This document shows, in pieces, positions 1 through 9,804 of a DNA stretch of 36,802 nucleotides. Location: positions 1-36,802 of the forward strand of contig CALBXV010000218.1 of assembly GCA_937890045.1 (NCBI GenBank), given 5' to 3'. Numbering within the stretch: the stretch's first letter is position 1; the number at the start of each line of letters is the position of its first letter. A model generated the notes under the pieces. That model saw nothing but the letters and a program-made list of their open reading frames with translations. It searched no databases and was not told where the DNA came from. The translations under genes and the position numbers were made by a program. The stretch is from an uncultured archaeon (lineage in GTDB: Archaea > Thermoproteota > Nitrososphaeria > Nitrososphaerales > CALBXV01).

Positions 1-1
1 A

Positions 2-3000
2 TTCCCAACTAAGGAGTCTTTTAATGAGGCTTTTGATAAATGGAAGGCTGCTAAGATAAAAAAGGGGCAAGCCCAAGAAGGTGTATATGTTGAAGATTTA
101 AAAAAGACTTTAGAAGAAATTGGGCAAAAAACGCCACCAGATAAGGGAGAGTCTGGTAAGTTTGGAGTCATGGGTGAACCAGCGCCCAAGAAGAAAGAAG
201 TTCGACTTCCCGAAGAGTCATGGTTAAAAGCAGACATCATTAGCTTTGCTGATTCTAGAAACATTAAGATTAATAAGGGTGCGAATAAGGCATCTCTTGT
301 TAAGGCAATACTAAAAGAGGTTAAGCTCAGAACTTCTGGTAAAAAGACGGTAGCTGGAGAAGCTAAAAAAGCTGTAGAAGAGAAGAAGAAAATCACAAAG
401 GTAGAAGCACTAAAAAGATTTAAAGAAAGATTGTCTGGCAAGAGAGAGTTCCCAAAGAGAACGAAAAAAGATAAAGATGTAATGCCGATAGACAAGGATA
501 AGAAAAGGAAGAAAAAGGATGACGATAATACCAACTCATTTGTAGACGTATCTCATATTAGAAAGAAGAGTCGACACAGCCTTAAAGGTAATAACATTAA
601 AGAGACACGCAAGATTAGGCGGGTTATCTTTAGAAGATTAAGAAGGAAGATGCCCTTCATTAAGCCATTCGAGAAAGGGTTCGTAGTTAATGCTAATGAG
701 TTACCTGTGGGTATTATGGGACAATCTCTTGGTGATCTAGTAAGATTTGCTAATATCACCCCAGAGGGGAAAGAAGCATCTCTAGAGATTATTCCTCACG
801 AATATTTCCATGCTTACTGGAATCTTTTAGGAGAGACCAGCCCTCTAGTTAGACAGGCTGTGAAGATGTTTGGAACAGAAGCAATGGAGTGGGCTGCTAC
901 TGAAGAGACTGGAGAATACAGAAATTTAGATAAGTTCCAAGCTGTTGGAGAGCGTCTAGCACAGGCCGTTGGTCAAGTATATGCTCATAGAGCCGTGAGA
1001 GAGTTCAATCCTAAAGGACAATTACTTGAGAAGATGAAAGCATGGTTAGTAAGATTTTGGAGAAAATTAAAAGCGATGGTGGCTCCTTCAAAACTAACAT
1101 CAGATCAAGTAGTTACTCTTATTGCTGAAGAGTTCTATGAGGATGCTCCTATGGAGATTGGAGTTAGACCAGTAAGTATAAGTAAAGAAGTCAGGAAGAG
1201 ATATAAACATAAATATTCTAAAGAAAAAATGAAGGAACTAAAGGCTGGTAGGTCTAGACGTGCAGCAAATCTATTTGCAGATGAGAACGCAGACTTTTCA
1301 TCTACTATCGCTGATGAGGAGGAAAGGGATTATGATGACTGGGCATCTAACTCTGAATCTGAAGCGGATTGGGGGTACAAGAGGTTCTTAGAGACTGGTG
1401 TTAGCGTCTGGGGAGTCTCAATGGATAGGTCTGAGTTCTTGAAGATGATAGATTTTGCTAAGTCGTTACATAAATCAGGTTTTGATGTTCGATCCAATAG
1501 AATGAGGTTTATGAAGTATGTAACTCAGGGAGACTGGGCCAGTAAAGAGAAACAAATTAGGATTCTAGCAGAGAATGCTCTTCGAGAGCAAAGGCATCGT
1601 AGGCCAGCGGCGCAACATCTAAGACAGGTTGTTAATAGGTTATACACTCACGCTCAAGACAGTATACCAAGATCAGACAAGGTAAGCTTTGAAGTCCTTG
1701 ATGGCGAAATGACATTACAGGGAGACAAAGAATCTATTACTGGCCGCAAGCTTTCTATGTTCCAAAGGAAATCATTTATTGATGAGACTCCTCTGGGAGA
1801 TAAGACTGCTTACCTTAAATTCTCTGATATAAATAAGACATTTACATATACAGACTCGGATGGGCAGGATAAAACCAGCTATTACAATGTTGGTAATCAA
1901 TGGGTAGCAAATAGATTTGACAGACTTGAAAGAGATATTTCAAAATGGGTTGACTCTGGTGGATTAGATACTCCTTACTCTATCGTAGGTGTTAGAGGAG
2001 CAAATCAATCGACACTAATTTTGACTGAGGTATCTCAGGAGTGGGTAGAAAACAGTGATAATATGGAAGCTATAAGTGAATACTTTGAAGCTGAGAAGAA
2101 AGCGGGGAATGTATCTCAACAAGATATAGATAACTGGATAGTATATGCAGAGAATCAGATAGTTGAGTGGAATAATCCCATAGCCTACGCTCAAGCTATC
2201 TCCAGACATGAATGGTGGAAGGCTGCTTACGGAGAACAATATTTACAGGAGTCTAGAAAATTAAGGAGAGAAGACCCCGAATCTTATAAAGGTATTGCAG
2301 ATGAGTTCAGCAGAACTAGATCAATATTAGCTGAGGGATGGAGACCTTACGGATGGACAGGTAATAAGGGTACATATGATATGGTAGTCATTGATCCTAG
2401 TGAGGTTGAGATAAGAATGGTTGTCGATGGGGTAGAGAAGACAATCTCAGCAGAGGAGGACTTCTTACAGATCGGAAAGAAAAGGTATAGATTTGATGGA
2501 TTTATGCCAGTAGATAGTCGGTCTATGGGAAAGATAGCTCATGCTATAGGTAGAGAGCCAGAGAGAGGAGAAAGACTTACTGAGTTTAAGCCATATATAT
2601 ATCATGTTGATGGTGAAGGTATGATAATGGAAAAAATGAATATGTCTGAAGCCCCATCTGGTATGCAAATTATTAATAAGGAAACTAAAGCTCCTATCAT
2701 CAGTGTTCGCGGTGACACTGGTAGGATAGAGTATGTCTTTCATGGGCCTGATGGTGACGTAAATATACAAGCTTGGGCTAGTACAGAAGAGACTAAGAAG
2801 AGTAGTGGAGCATACAGTCAAACAAACTCCGTTCTAACATTGCCCGAGTCATCTTTGAGAGTCATTAGTGCTGGTGATGAGTCTGGTAAGAGAAGTGCTC
2901 CCTTCCCTATGACATGGATGGATTTAGCTATATCTCCAGACCTTCTACAGGATGAGGATTTCAGGGCTGGGTACAAGATAGTTGCTAATCATCTAGTAAG

Positions 3001-5221
3001 ACATGCAAGGAAACACATATCTAACCTAGTTAAGATGCGGTCTGACCCAGCAAGGTTACGTGAAATGCTAGTAGAGCTGGGAGCAATAAAACATAAGACT
3101 ACATTCACTGAGTTTGAGTTGATAAAAGCAATAGACGCAGCAGCTTTGCTGCATCCTGTTTACATGAAGAGACACGCACCTTCTATTATCAATAGCGTAA
3201 TTAAGCAAACCGCCTTCAAAGGGAGGCGGGATGGGCAAGGAAGCTACATCGCGATGGCTCCCGATTTTGCTGACCACTTGGGTGAAGACGAGATTGCCTA
3301 TGGAGATGGTAATAGAACGATGGTTAGACTCACAGCTCAGGAAGCATATGAAGATAAAGATGAGTTTCTAGATTTCTGGTCTAGATATAGAAAGAAGCGT
3401 GAAAGGGAAGCTGCTATTGCAGAACTAAATGAAAGATTGAAAACAAAAAATATAGAACATCTCAGAGGTAGGCAGCCAGTCGTTGATATTCCTTCTCTTG
3501 CTCTAAGAAGAGTCAAGTTTATAGAGTATGATGGTGGTAACAGGGTTTTTGTAAACGCGATTGATACTTTTAAGTGGCTTCAAGGAGATTTTGATGGCGA
3601 TCACTTGATGGTAGAGTCTCTTCCCCCAAAAGTGAAACAGGGAATGAAGATGATGATGAATAGTGATGCATATAAATCCCGTGTGAAGAGTACCAGACTA
3701 GATATATTTGAGCATAGTAAGTTCAAAGGGGTTTTATCCAATTTTAATGACCTTACAAAGGTAATGGAGAATACATCAGTTGCTCATGCATCTGAGGGTA
3801 TAATAAATAACTTCAAATCCATAAGGGAGGTCTTGGTATTCAAGAACCTCAAGACACAATGGAAAGTGATGGGTAAAGATGTATCTATAGAGGTTGTCCC
3901 TCCAGCCGAGATGGTTATTATAGATTATGCCCCTCTTGATAAGAGTATAGTCTCACAGCTTGAAGTGTATAAATCATTAAAAGATGAGGGTATAAGTGTT
4001 GTTGATAAGGACGGCAAGGTCTACGGCCCTAAAAAAATAGCAAAGGCAGATGTCCCACTATATTTAAAAACTACCTCTGCTCATGAAGCATCTATATTAT
4101 TACAGGCGGCTGTAGATAATGTGAAAGAGATGTTACTCCCTCACTGGGGATATAATGGGTATTCTTTCTTGGTGGATAGAATACTTAGGAGAAGCGATGG
4201 AAAAGAACTGTCAACAATGATGAAAGAGATATATATCAAAGATATTTTTGGAGCATTTAAATATTCTCCTCTCAGAAGAGGAAGGGAAATGGGAAGAGGG
4301 CAAAGGTCTCTTAATATGATGGAGATGTATGGATATTCTCAGAACTTCCATAATTACAATACCGCAACTGATAAAAACAAGTCTACTTTAGATAGAGCTG
4401 TAATGAGAGGTGGAATAAAAGAAAAGTCTATGGATTATACTGTAGCCAGAGCAAGAACAGAGAGAGAAGGACAGAAATTAGAAGGACTTACTGTTGATGC
4501 GTACAATGAACAAGCAGGAATGGAAACTCGCACAGTATTTGAGAATATAATGCCAATTCTTTATGAAGAAATTCAAAAGCATGAGGCAGCATACCCATTA
4601 GATACAATTTCAGAGGGAGACATCTTTGCTCTTACAAGAGACCATACTGCGAACGCTCACATAGCTGCAATAAATGAGTTTAACGAGGTGGCTCCAGCCG
4701 AAGCAGCTAAGATCGGATTAAAGATAGCACAAGAAAATGTAACAGAAGGAAGGAAGTTTGCTGACAAGATGGTCAGTGATTATCTAAATATATTTGCTAA
4801 TGAAGAGTTTCAAGATGAGCATGGTAATACATTCCCATTAAGAGATAGATTTATTACTAAGTATGAATATAGTGAGGCTATAGGTGCTTTTATTGAGAAG
4901 TGGCTACCGAAATTTAGAGCTCTTAGCCCAGAGACAAGGTGGATGGCAACACAGAGACATTTCGATGGTGTGATGTTAAGGGTAGGCCAGAAGAAAGGAA
5001 AGACTAGGAAGAGAGATATAAAAGATATAGAGAATGTTGTTATGTTACTTCCATTTGAATTAATGGAGAAGGAAGCTGCTATTCTATACTTTAATTCCTG
5101 GGGTAAAAATCTTTTTGAGGTTCCCACTCGTGATGAGCTGATAGAGAAAGAAAAAATGAGTTTTGAAGTACGTACTGTTCAATATGAAAAAGAGTTACAA
5201 AAAAGAGTGTGTAAAAAATAA
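2..5221 (+). CDS. Giant zincin / DPBB-type RNA polymerase protein (5' end outside window)
   Basis: The frame is open to the left edge; at least 1739 residues. The first Met in view is at 170 and has no good Shine-Dalgarno site, so the true start is probably outside. Numbering from that Met: a Lys-rich N-terminus (1-125); a zincin-like region with HEYFH at 210-214 and a possible third ligand Glu261 in GERLAQ; then a long unassigned middle. Next come three motifs in the order found in the RNA polymerase beta-prime double-psi barrel: KGRRDGQG (1017-1024), RQP (1101-1103) and GDFDGDH, with metal-binding Asp1140, 1142 and 1144. The text after it (LPP, then MKMMMNS) also resembles beta-prime. Known single-chain relatives are YonO and crAss-like virion polymerases. 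I infer DNA-dependent RNA synthesis, possibly from a virion-packaged enzyme. The beta-type barrel with its lysines was not located. The gene overlaps the next one by one base (TAATG). The motif call is strong; the biological role is inferred. Confidence 0.8.
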   Translation, partial: FPTKESFNEAFDKWKAAKIKKGQAQEGVYVEDLKKTLEEIGQKTPPDKGESGKFGVMGEPAPKKKEVRLPEESWLKADIISFADSRNIKINKGANKASLVKAILKEVKLRTSGKKTVAGEAKKAVEEKKKITKVEALKRFKERLSGKREFPKRTKKDKDVMPIDKDKKRKKKDDDNTNSFVDVSHIRKKSRHSLKGNNIKETRKIRRVIFRRLRRKMPFIKPFEKGFVVNANELPVGIMGQSLGDLVRFANITPEGKEASLEIIPHEYFHAYWNLLGETSPLVRQAVKMFGTEAMEWAATEETGEYRNLDKFQAVGERLAQAVGQVYAHRAVREFNPKGQLLEKMKAWLVRFWRKLKAMVAPSKLTSDQVVTLIAEEFYEDAPMEIGVRPVSISKEVRKRYKHKYSKEKMKELKAGRSRRAANLFADENADFSSTIADEEERDYDDWASNSESEADWGYKRFLETGVSVWGVSMDRSEFLKMIDFAKSLHKSGFDVRSNRMRFMKYVTQGDWASKEKQIRILAENALREQRHRRPAAQHLRQVVNRLYTHAQDSIPRSDKVSFEVLDGEMTLQGDKESITGRKLSMFQRKSFIDETPLGDKTAYLKFSDINKTFTYTDSDGQDKTSYYNVGNQWVANRFDRLERDISKWVDSGGLDTPYSIVGVRGANQSTLILTEVSQEWVENSDNMEAISEYFEAEKKAGNVSQQDIDNWIVYAENQIVEWNNPIAYAQAISRHEWWKAAYGEQYLQESRKLRREDPESYKGIADEFSRTRSILAEGWRPYGWTGNKGTYDMVVIDPSEVEIRMVVDGVEKTISAEEDFLQIGKKRYRFDGFMPVDSRSMGKIAHAIGREPERGERLTEFKPYIYHVDGEGMIMEKMNMSEAPSGMQIINKETKAPIISVRGDTGRIEYVFHGPDGDVNIQAWASTEETKKSSGAYSQTNSVLTLPESSLRVISAGDESGKRSAPFPMTWMDLAISPDLLQDEDFRAGYKIVANHLVRHARKHISNLVKMRSDPARLREMLVELGAIKHKTTFTEFELIKAIDAAALLHPVYMKRHAPSIINSVIKQTAFKGRRDGQGSYIAMAPDFADHLGEDEIAYGDGNRTMVRLTAQEAYEDKDEFLDFWSRYRKKREREAAIAELNERLKTKNIEHLRGRQPVVDIPSLALRRVKFIEYDGGNRVFVNAIDTFKWLQGDFDGDHLMVESLPPKVKQGMKMMMNSDAYKSRVKSTRLDIFEHSKFKGVLSNFNDLTKVMENTSVAHASEGIINNFKSIREVLVFKNLKTQWKVMGKDVSIEVVPPAEMVIIDYAPLDKSIVSQLEVYKSLKDEGISVVDKDGKVYGPKKIAKADVPLYLKTTSAHEASILLQAAVDNVKEMLLPHWGYNGYSFLVDRILRRSDGKELSTMMKEIYIKDIFGAFKYSPLRRGREMGRGQRSLNMMEMYGYSQNFHNYNTATDKNKSTLDRAVMRGGIKEKSMDYTVARARTEREGQKLEGLTVDAYNEQAGMETRTVFENIMPILYEEIQKHEAAYPLDTISEGDIFALTRDHTANAHIAAINEFNEVAPAEAAKIGLKIAQENVTEGRKFADKMVSDYLNIFANEEFQDEHGNTFPLRDRFITKYEYSEAIGAFIEKWLPKFRALSPETRWMATQRHFDGVMLRVGQKKGKTRKRDIKDIENVVMLLPFELMEKEAAILYFNSWGKNLFEVPTRDELIEKEKMSFEVRTVQYEKELQKRVCKK

Positions 5222-8200
5222 TGTCTAAACAACAAGATGCAATAGATTGCGCAAATACTAACTTCTTGAAAGGTGTAGCTGAAGAAGATTGGATTTTCTA
5301 TAAATCTAGGATAAAGAGCTCCCTAAATACTAGAAAGATGGTAGGTGAACCACGCGACAGCTCTCATCTGTTTACTGGGAACAAAAAGAAACAAGAACAA
5401 AGAAGGTACGTCTGGCACAAGAGATTATATGATTCTATATACTCAACTCTTGTTGAGCTAGGTAGCCTTGATGGATTTAGGTCTACTGATCCTATTATTG
5501 AGTACCTTGATATGCTTGGGGATGCTTATCAGAAACAGTTCAATGAACCTATTGTAGATTTTAATTCTATGGGGCCTAGTAGGGTGGTGTCTATGTCAGT
5601 TTGGTATCATAGAACTCTCAAGCAGGGAAGAGTAGGTATTACTGGACGGCATCATAATCCTAATGCTCCTCTTACTGCATGGGAAAGGATGCTGATAGAG
5701 CCGTCAAGACTTGTGCTATCTAGGGATAAAGAGGGGTATGTATATAATCTAGTTAATAAACTGAAGTCATTCTCTGATCTTGTTCAAGGTAAATCTTCTA
5801 GTTATAAGAGGAAGATTATTGGCATACAGACGAAATTACAGTCTGCTGTTCAAGATAATTTTACCTACGATCAGTTAAATGATTATCTTTTTGAGGGGTT
5901 GGGAGATCATAGCAAATACATATTTACAACTGATAGTAAACCGATAAGAATAGTTGGTATAGATAATGAGTCATACCATGTCAGATTTATTGAGACTGAT
6001 GAACTCAATCGTGTAAGTGAAAGTGATGTGCAAGTAATCCCTAGAACAAGAGTAGACTTCGGGGAAGGTGATATATCAGAGTTTGTTAGTCAGTCGTTCC
6101 ATAAATTTTACAAGGGAGTACTGGCGGGAAGAGTAAGATATATAGTACCTAAACATATCCCGTCTGATCCAAAGGAGTTTGCAAAGTTTCGAGGGTCGCC
6201 TGCAGGTAAGTTTATTACTAGCATCTTAGAAGATGTAAAGAAACAACAAGAAATAAACGAGGCTGAGGATGAGACTCTTGTACACGATAAGATTCATAGA
6301 GTAACGGATCAGAGTGGAGATGTGTTTCATTATATAATGTATAAGGAAGGGGAAGGTGGTGCTAATGAGAAGTATAGTGCATACATAGTAAAAGTTGTGA
6401 GCCCTGATGGCACATCAACATCATTTGTTAAAACGGGAAAGGTAGGCACAGAGACAGCGTTTAGTGGTGAAGAGGGGACTAGAGCTTTAGAAGATATTAT
6501 TCCAGAGGGATGGTACAAGGCTCAGGGGTGGGATTTATTCCAAAGACGTAGATTGCTGGGTCGAAAGAAAGATAAAAGCCCTATATATAGTGACATGGGT
6601 AATTACAGAGCTTATCACAGATTTAATGAAAGAGTAAGAGTTCCGAGGGAACTTGAATCACATCTATGGGATGCTGTACAAGAAAGGAGGGGAATCAATA
6701 AAGATTTTTGGAAGGAAAGTAATAAATGGATTAAGAGGATCAGGGGTAGGCTTGAAGCTATGTCCAGAAGGCTTGAGAAGAAAATGACAAATGAGGGGTA
6801 TACCGATGAAGAGATAGGAGCGTTACTGGATGAAGCTATGTCTGTGGGTGGGTATAGAACAAATGTTTATAGAGACCCAAATACGGGTGTTATAAAAACT
6901 ACGCTAGATTTTATTGAGCCGAAGGCATCGAACTATGATCCAAATCAATTTTATGAAGGTGATTATGAAGATGAGGCTGGGCAGAGACTCGATGATGCAA
7001 AAGAAGTTATAGGTATAATAGAAGAAGAGCTGGAGGAAGATGATTATGATTCCGCGGAGACAAGAGATGCTGTTGAGGCTGACTTAGCTGAGTGGAAGGC
7101 AGTAGAATTTGGAATAGAGAGAACTCTTAGAAGGATTGCTGGTGCCCCTGTTTCCAGTATGGAGAGCCCAGAGGATATAGATATAATTAATAAGCCTGTA
7201 CACTTCAAACATATTGGCACTATGATGGATCATACAAAGAGAAGAGAAGATGCACAGGTAGATAATAACTACTTCGATAGGACAATAACTGCCCTACAGA
7301 TGAATGAAATTAAAGTACAGTTATTACAATCTCTCTTATATACAACAGACAATAAAACATTAAGTGATTATCTTATAAGGATGACTAAGGTAGCATTTGG
7401 TGAGTCTAATTATAAGTCTGATGTTATAGACAATGAAGGGATGGCTAATTTTCTCAATAAAATTATTCCTAAAGCAATAAGGGAAGGAAGGCTGGGTGAA
7501 AATAAAGACTACACGCCAGATGATGTACAATTTTATACAACCTTTAACAACTTAATATATACATCAAAGTTCCTTAATTGGTGGTCTGCTCTCCAGAATA
7601 ATTTTCAGAGATTAAATGTATTTGTACATTTTGGATGGGAAATATCAAAAGAGTCTTTCAAGCTAAACGATCCAAAACATCCTCAGTATAAAAAGTTTAG
7701 AGAGGCTGTGGAAGAAACAGGAGTTCTTGAGCTTCTTAGCGCATTTAATGAAATGCTTATGGGTATGCATAGTGCCGATCCAACTTTTAGAGACCTCGCA
7801 ATGGTTAGAAGAAAGGAAGCGTTAGCATTCCTCAATCTATCTAGAAGAAAGTTCATAGATGGAAAGGGTATGAAAAATATTGACTATGCAATAAGACGTG
7901 CTTCTGGATTAGGTGTAGGACAACAGGATTTAGTAAGATTTAAAAGACTAAAGGGTCTTTACTGGGATATTGTATCTCCTAATAGTACTATGGATAAAGC
8001 TCTCGTAGAAGATAGATTGAAGAAAATTATGAGAGGTATTAGTAAGTCTCAACTGAGAAGAGCAGCCTTCTTCACGTTGAAATGGTTTCCGCCTCCTATT
8101 AAGGCTGGGCAAGGTTATCTAACATTTTCTGGCGTTGAAGAAAACCTGAGAGCTGAGACAGCTATCGCAGCAATGTTAGTAGCAGATAGAATGGGTTATC

Positions 8201-8877
8201 TACCAAAAGGTGAAGGTAGATTCACCAGTCCAGAGGCTATTAGTATAGGTAGAAACGCAGTATATAATTTACAGTTTGGAATGAGCCCTCAGTTCCATAC
8301 TACTGCATTTGGTGGGCCAATGAAAGGTGTGATGCAGTTTAAAGGATACACATATTTTCAACATCTTCACGATAAAAAAATAGTGGAGAACATGATAAAC
8401 TCTACGAGAGGACAGAGTTTAGGTGATGTGGGTCAGAGGGCAGTAGATGCTGTACAAAGACTTGGACAAAAGGGAAAAAGAAGGCATAAAGGTGATATAG
8501 AGCTTGCAAAGATGGCTAGGTTTGCTTCTACTAGGGTGATTGCATCAGGATTGGGTGTATTTGTACAGTTTTTTAAGTCACCAGCATATCAGGCCGCAAA
8601 ATTTTTAAAACAAGTTAGTAATGTTGGAATGCTTACAGGAAGACCTTTAGGTACTATGTTTAGAGGTGGGGAGTCACCTGTACTTGGACTAATCTTCAGA
8701 GCAATGTATTACTTCACACTGTTTGGTATTTATGCTGATGAAGATGATGATGATAGTTTTATGAGAGATATGAGAAGACTGTTCTTTCCACCATTTATAT
8801 CATATTGGATAGAAATGTTTATCACCGCCAAAGATGAAAAACTTTGGTGGCAACAGTATATTGATCCCCCTTATTAA
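5221..8877 (+). CDS. 1218-residue putative internal virion/ejection protein
   Basis: No family is recognised with certainty. The start ATG shares its A with the stop of the polymerase gene (TAATG), implying translational coupling and a shared role. Most of the protein is charged and probably helical, with an acidic stretch near residues 575-640. The C-terminus changes character: a GGPMKG / QFKGYTYF segment around 1031-1045, then hydrophobic stretches near 1100-1120, 1156-1173 and 1185-1203 that could insert in a membrane. Very large proteins with hydrophobic segments encoded beside virion polymerases are often ejected with the DNA, so an internal virion or pore-forming role is plausible. That is inference from size and neighbour only. 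The 3' end overlaps the convergent small gene by four bases. Confidence 0.6.
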   Translation: MSKQQDAIDCANTNFLKGVAEEDWIFYKSRIKSSLNTRKMVGEPRDSSHLFTGNKKKQEQRRYVWHKRLYDSIYSTLVELGSLDGFRSTDPIIEYLDMLGDAYQKQFNEPIVDFNSMGPSRVVSMSVWYHRTLKQGRVGITGRHHNPNAPLTAWERMLIEPSRLVLSRDKEGYVYNLVNKLKSFSDLVQGKSSSYKRKIIGIQTKLQSAVQDNFTYDQLNDYLFEGLGDHSKYIFTTDSKPIRIVGIDNESYHVRFIETDELNRVSESDVQVIPRTRVDFGEGDISEFVSQSFHKFYKGVLAGRVRYIVPKHIPSDPKEFAKFRGSPAGKFITSILEDVKKQQEINEAEDETLVHDKIHRVTDQSGDVFHYIMYKEGEGGANEKYSAYIVKVVSPDGTSTSFVKTGKVGTETAFSGEEGTRALEDIIPEGWYKAQGWDLFQRRRLLGRKKDKSPIYSDMGNYRAYHRFNERVRVPRELESHLWDAVQERRGINKDFWKESNKWIKRIRGRLEAMSRRLEKKMTNEGYTDEEIGALLDEAMSVGGYRTNVYRDPNTGVIKTTLDFIEPKASNYDPNQFYEGDYEDEAGQRLDDAKEVIGIIEEELEEDDYDSAETRDAVEADLAEWKAVEFGIERTLRRIAGAPVSSMESPEDIDIINKPVHFKHIGTMMDHTKRREDAQVDNNYFDRTITALQMNEIKVQLLQSLLYTTDNKTLSDYLIRMTKVAFGESNYKSDVIDNEGMANFLNKIIPKAIREGRLGENKDYTPDDVQFYTTFNNLIYTSKFLNWWSALQNNFQRLNVFVHFGWEISKESFKLNDPKHPQYKKFREAVEETGVLELLSAFNEMLMGMHSADPTFRDLAMVRRKEALAFLNLSRRKFIDGKGMKNIDYAIRRASGLGVGQQDLVRFKRLKGLYWDIVSPNSTMDKALVEDRLKKIMRGISKSQLRRAAFFTLKWFPPPIKAGQGYLTFSGVEENLRAETAIAAMLVADRMGYLPKGEGRFTSPEAISIGRNAVYNLQFGMSPQFHTTAFGGPMKGVMQFKGYTYFQHLHDKKIVENMINSTRGQSLGDVGQRAVDAVQRLGQKGKRRHKGDIELAKMARFASTRVIASGLGVFVQFFKSPAYQAAKFLKQVSNVGMLTGRPLGTMFRGGESPVLGLIFRAMYYFTLFGIYADEDDDDSFMRDMRRLFFPPFISYWIEMFITAKDEKLWWQQYIDPPY

Positions 8878-9080
8878 AATCCTAAAGTAATAGTGATGAA
8901 CGGCCTAAATATTTTAATATTTAATGCTACTGTATGGGAAGATAGGGTAATTGATATGCTTGCTGGCCATAGATTTATTGTTATATGATACTGTGTTCCT
9001 AGTAAGACTGATTTAGATACTCTTATCCTTGAGTATTTACTTCCAATACTAAATAGAACTTCCATTTTTGTATTAAACAT
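8874..9080 (-). CDS. Small hypothetical protein, last gene of the leftward operon
   Basis: 68 residues, hydrophobic and beta-rich, no cysteines and no known motif. It is kept as a gene because AAAGGAG lies about eight bases before the ATG. It ends four bases inside the convergent 1218-residue gene, so the two transcripts meet here with no intergenic terminator. It could still be spurious. Confidence 0.45.
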   Translation of the reverse strand: MFNTKMEVLFSIGSKYSRIRVSKSVLLGTQYHITINLWPASISITLSSHTVALNIKIFRPFITITLGF

Positions 9081-9112
9081 AAGATTTCTCCTTTAGATTT
9101 TGCTGGCCACAC

Positions 9113-9610
9113 CTAGTCTGAAAGGAGATTCAAATAACTATACTGACATATCAGTATAGCATCAGATGTAGCCAGCGTTACCTTTTTATTTTTAGTTTGA
9201 AATGCATCAGAGGCTAAACTTTTTAAGTATCTCTTCCTTTTTGCCTTACTTTCAAAGGCGGAAGGTGTACTTATGTATGACTTTTGCCATACTTGTGGAC
9301 TTATAAAGGTCACGTCCATATTCATAGTGCCAAATATCCCGATCCACGTACCATAATTTGTACCAAATTTAAATAGGGAACTTCTTCCATCGTGGGGCAT
9401 TGCGTGGACTTGTTCAATTGTAACCAAAATTCTTCTTTTAGGGATTCCTTCAATGCTGAAATGTCGCACTATTCGTCTGACGGAATTTGCCATCTCTCTA
9501 GCACCACTTGGGGTTTTCGACCAATTCATCTCATTTCCATCATACCAGGCGATCCCACCGCCCATACCAGGGTCTATACTGATTACTGTCTCTTTCTCTA
9601 TATCGTGCAT
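9113..9610 (-). CDS. RuvC-like Holliday junction resolvase
   Basis: 165 residues with an RNase H-fold layout: SIDPG near the N-terminus (Asp13), VTIEQVHAMP (Glu66) and a C-terminal ATSDA (Asp150). These are the acidic metal-binding positions of RuvC-type resolvases. The usual family length is 150-190. The predicted role is cutting four-way junctions or branched replication products before packaging. The start ATG overlaps the stop of the preceding gene (TAATG), so translation is probably coupled; the Shine-Dalgarno site is weak. Confidence 0.85.
   Translation of the reverse strand: MHDIEKETVISIDPGMGGGIAWYDGNEMNWSKTPSGAREMANSVRRIVRHFSIEGIPKRRILVTIEQVHAMPHDGRSSLFKFGTNYGTWIGIFGTMNMDVTFISPQVWQKSYISTPSAFESKAKRKRYLKSLASDAFQTKNKKVTLATSDAILICQYSYLNLLSD
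9138..9159. repeat. 22-base inverted repeat in the 3' end of the resolvase gene
   Basis: CTATACTGA and TCAGTATAG are perfect reverse complements separated by CATA. The repeat lies within the last codons of the resolvase gene. No T-run follows in either direction, so it is not a classic terminator. It may be an RNA hairpin or protein site, or coincidence. Confidence 0.5.
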
Positions 9611-9804
9611 TATTTTAATCCAAATAGTGATTTAGACTCCATGTCTTTTGGATAGAGTTTACCTGTCTTACCTCTTGTTCCGTAATATTCTCTTATACAA
9701 CAGGATTTACAGACAACTCCTACATATGTCTTTGTATAAGACGATGTGAAGTCATAATGTTCAGAATATGATTGCTTACTACACATTCGGCACCTCCTTA
9801 TCAT
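9610..9804 (-). CDS. Small zinc-ribbon protein (two CxxC pairs)
   Basis: 64 residues from the ATG at 9804. That start keeps both pairs intact: CRMC near the N-terminus and CKSC about 28 residues later, as in zinc ribbons. An in-frame ATG at 9786 has a stronger site (AAGGAGG, five bases upstream) but would lose the first Cys of the first pair; its product would be 58 residues. The 5' end overlaps the helicase 3' end in another frame. Role unknown: nucleic-acid or protein binding is typical of such folds. Confidence 0.65.
   Translation of the reverse strand: MIRRCRMCSKQSYSEHYDFTSSYTKTYVGVVCKSCCIREYYGTRGKTGKLYPKDMESKSLFGLK

Noticed and set aside
2465..2821. 118-codon open frame opposite the polymerase gene
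   Set aside because: Aromatic/Ser-rich shadow on the antisense strand of a clearly coding region; no ribosome site.
9392..9655. Rightward open frames across the resolvase gene
   Set aside because: Antisense shadows of the RuvC-like gene, which has its catalytic motifs in the other strand.
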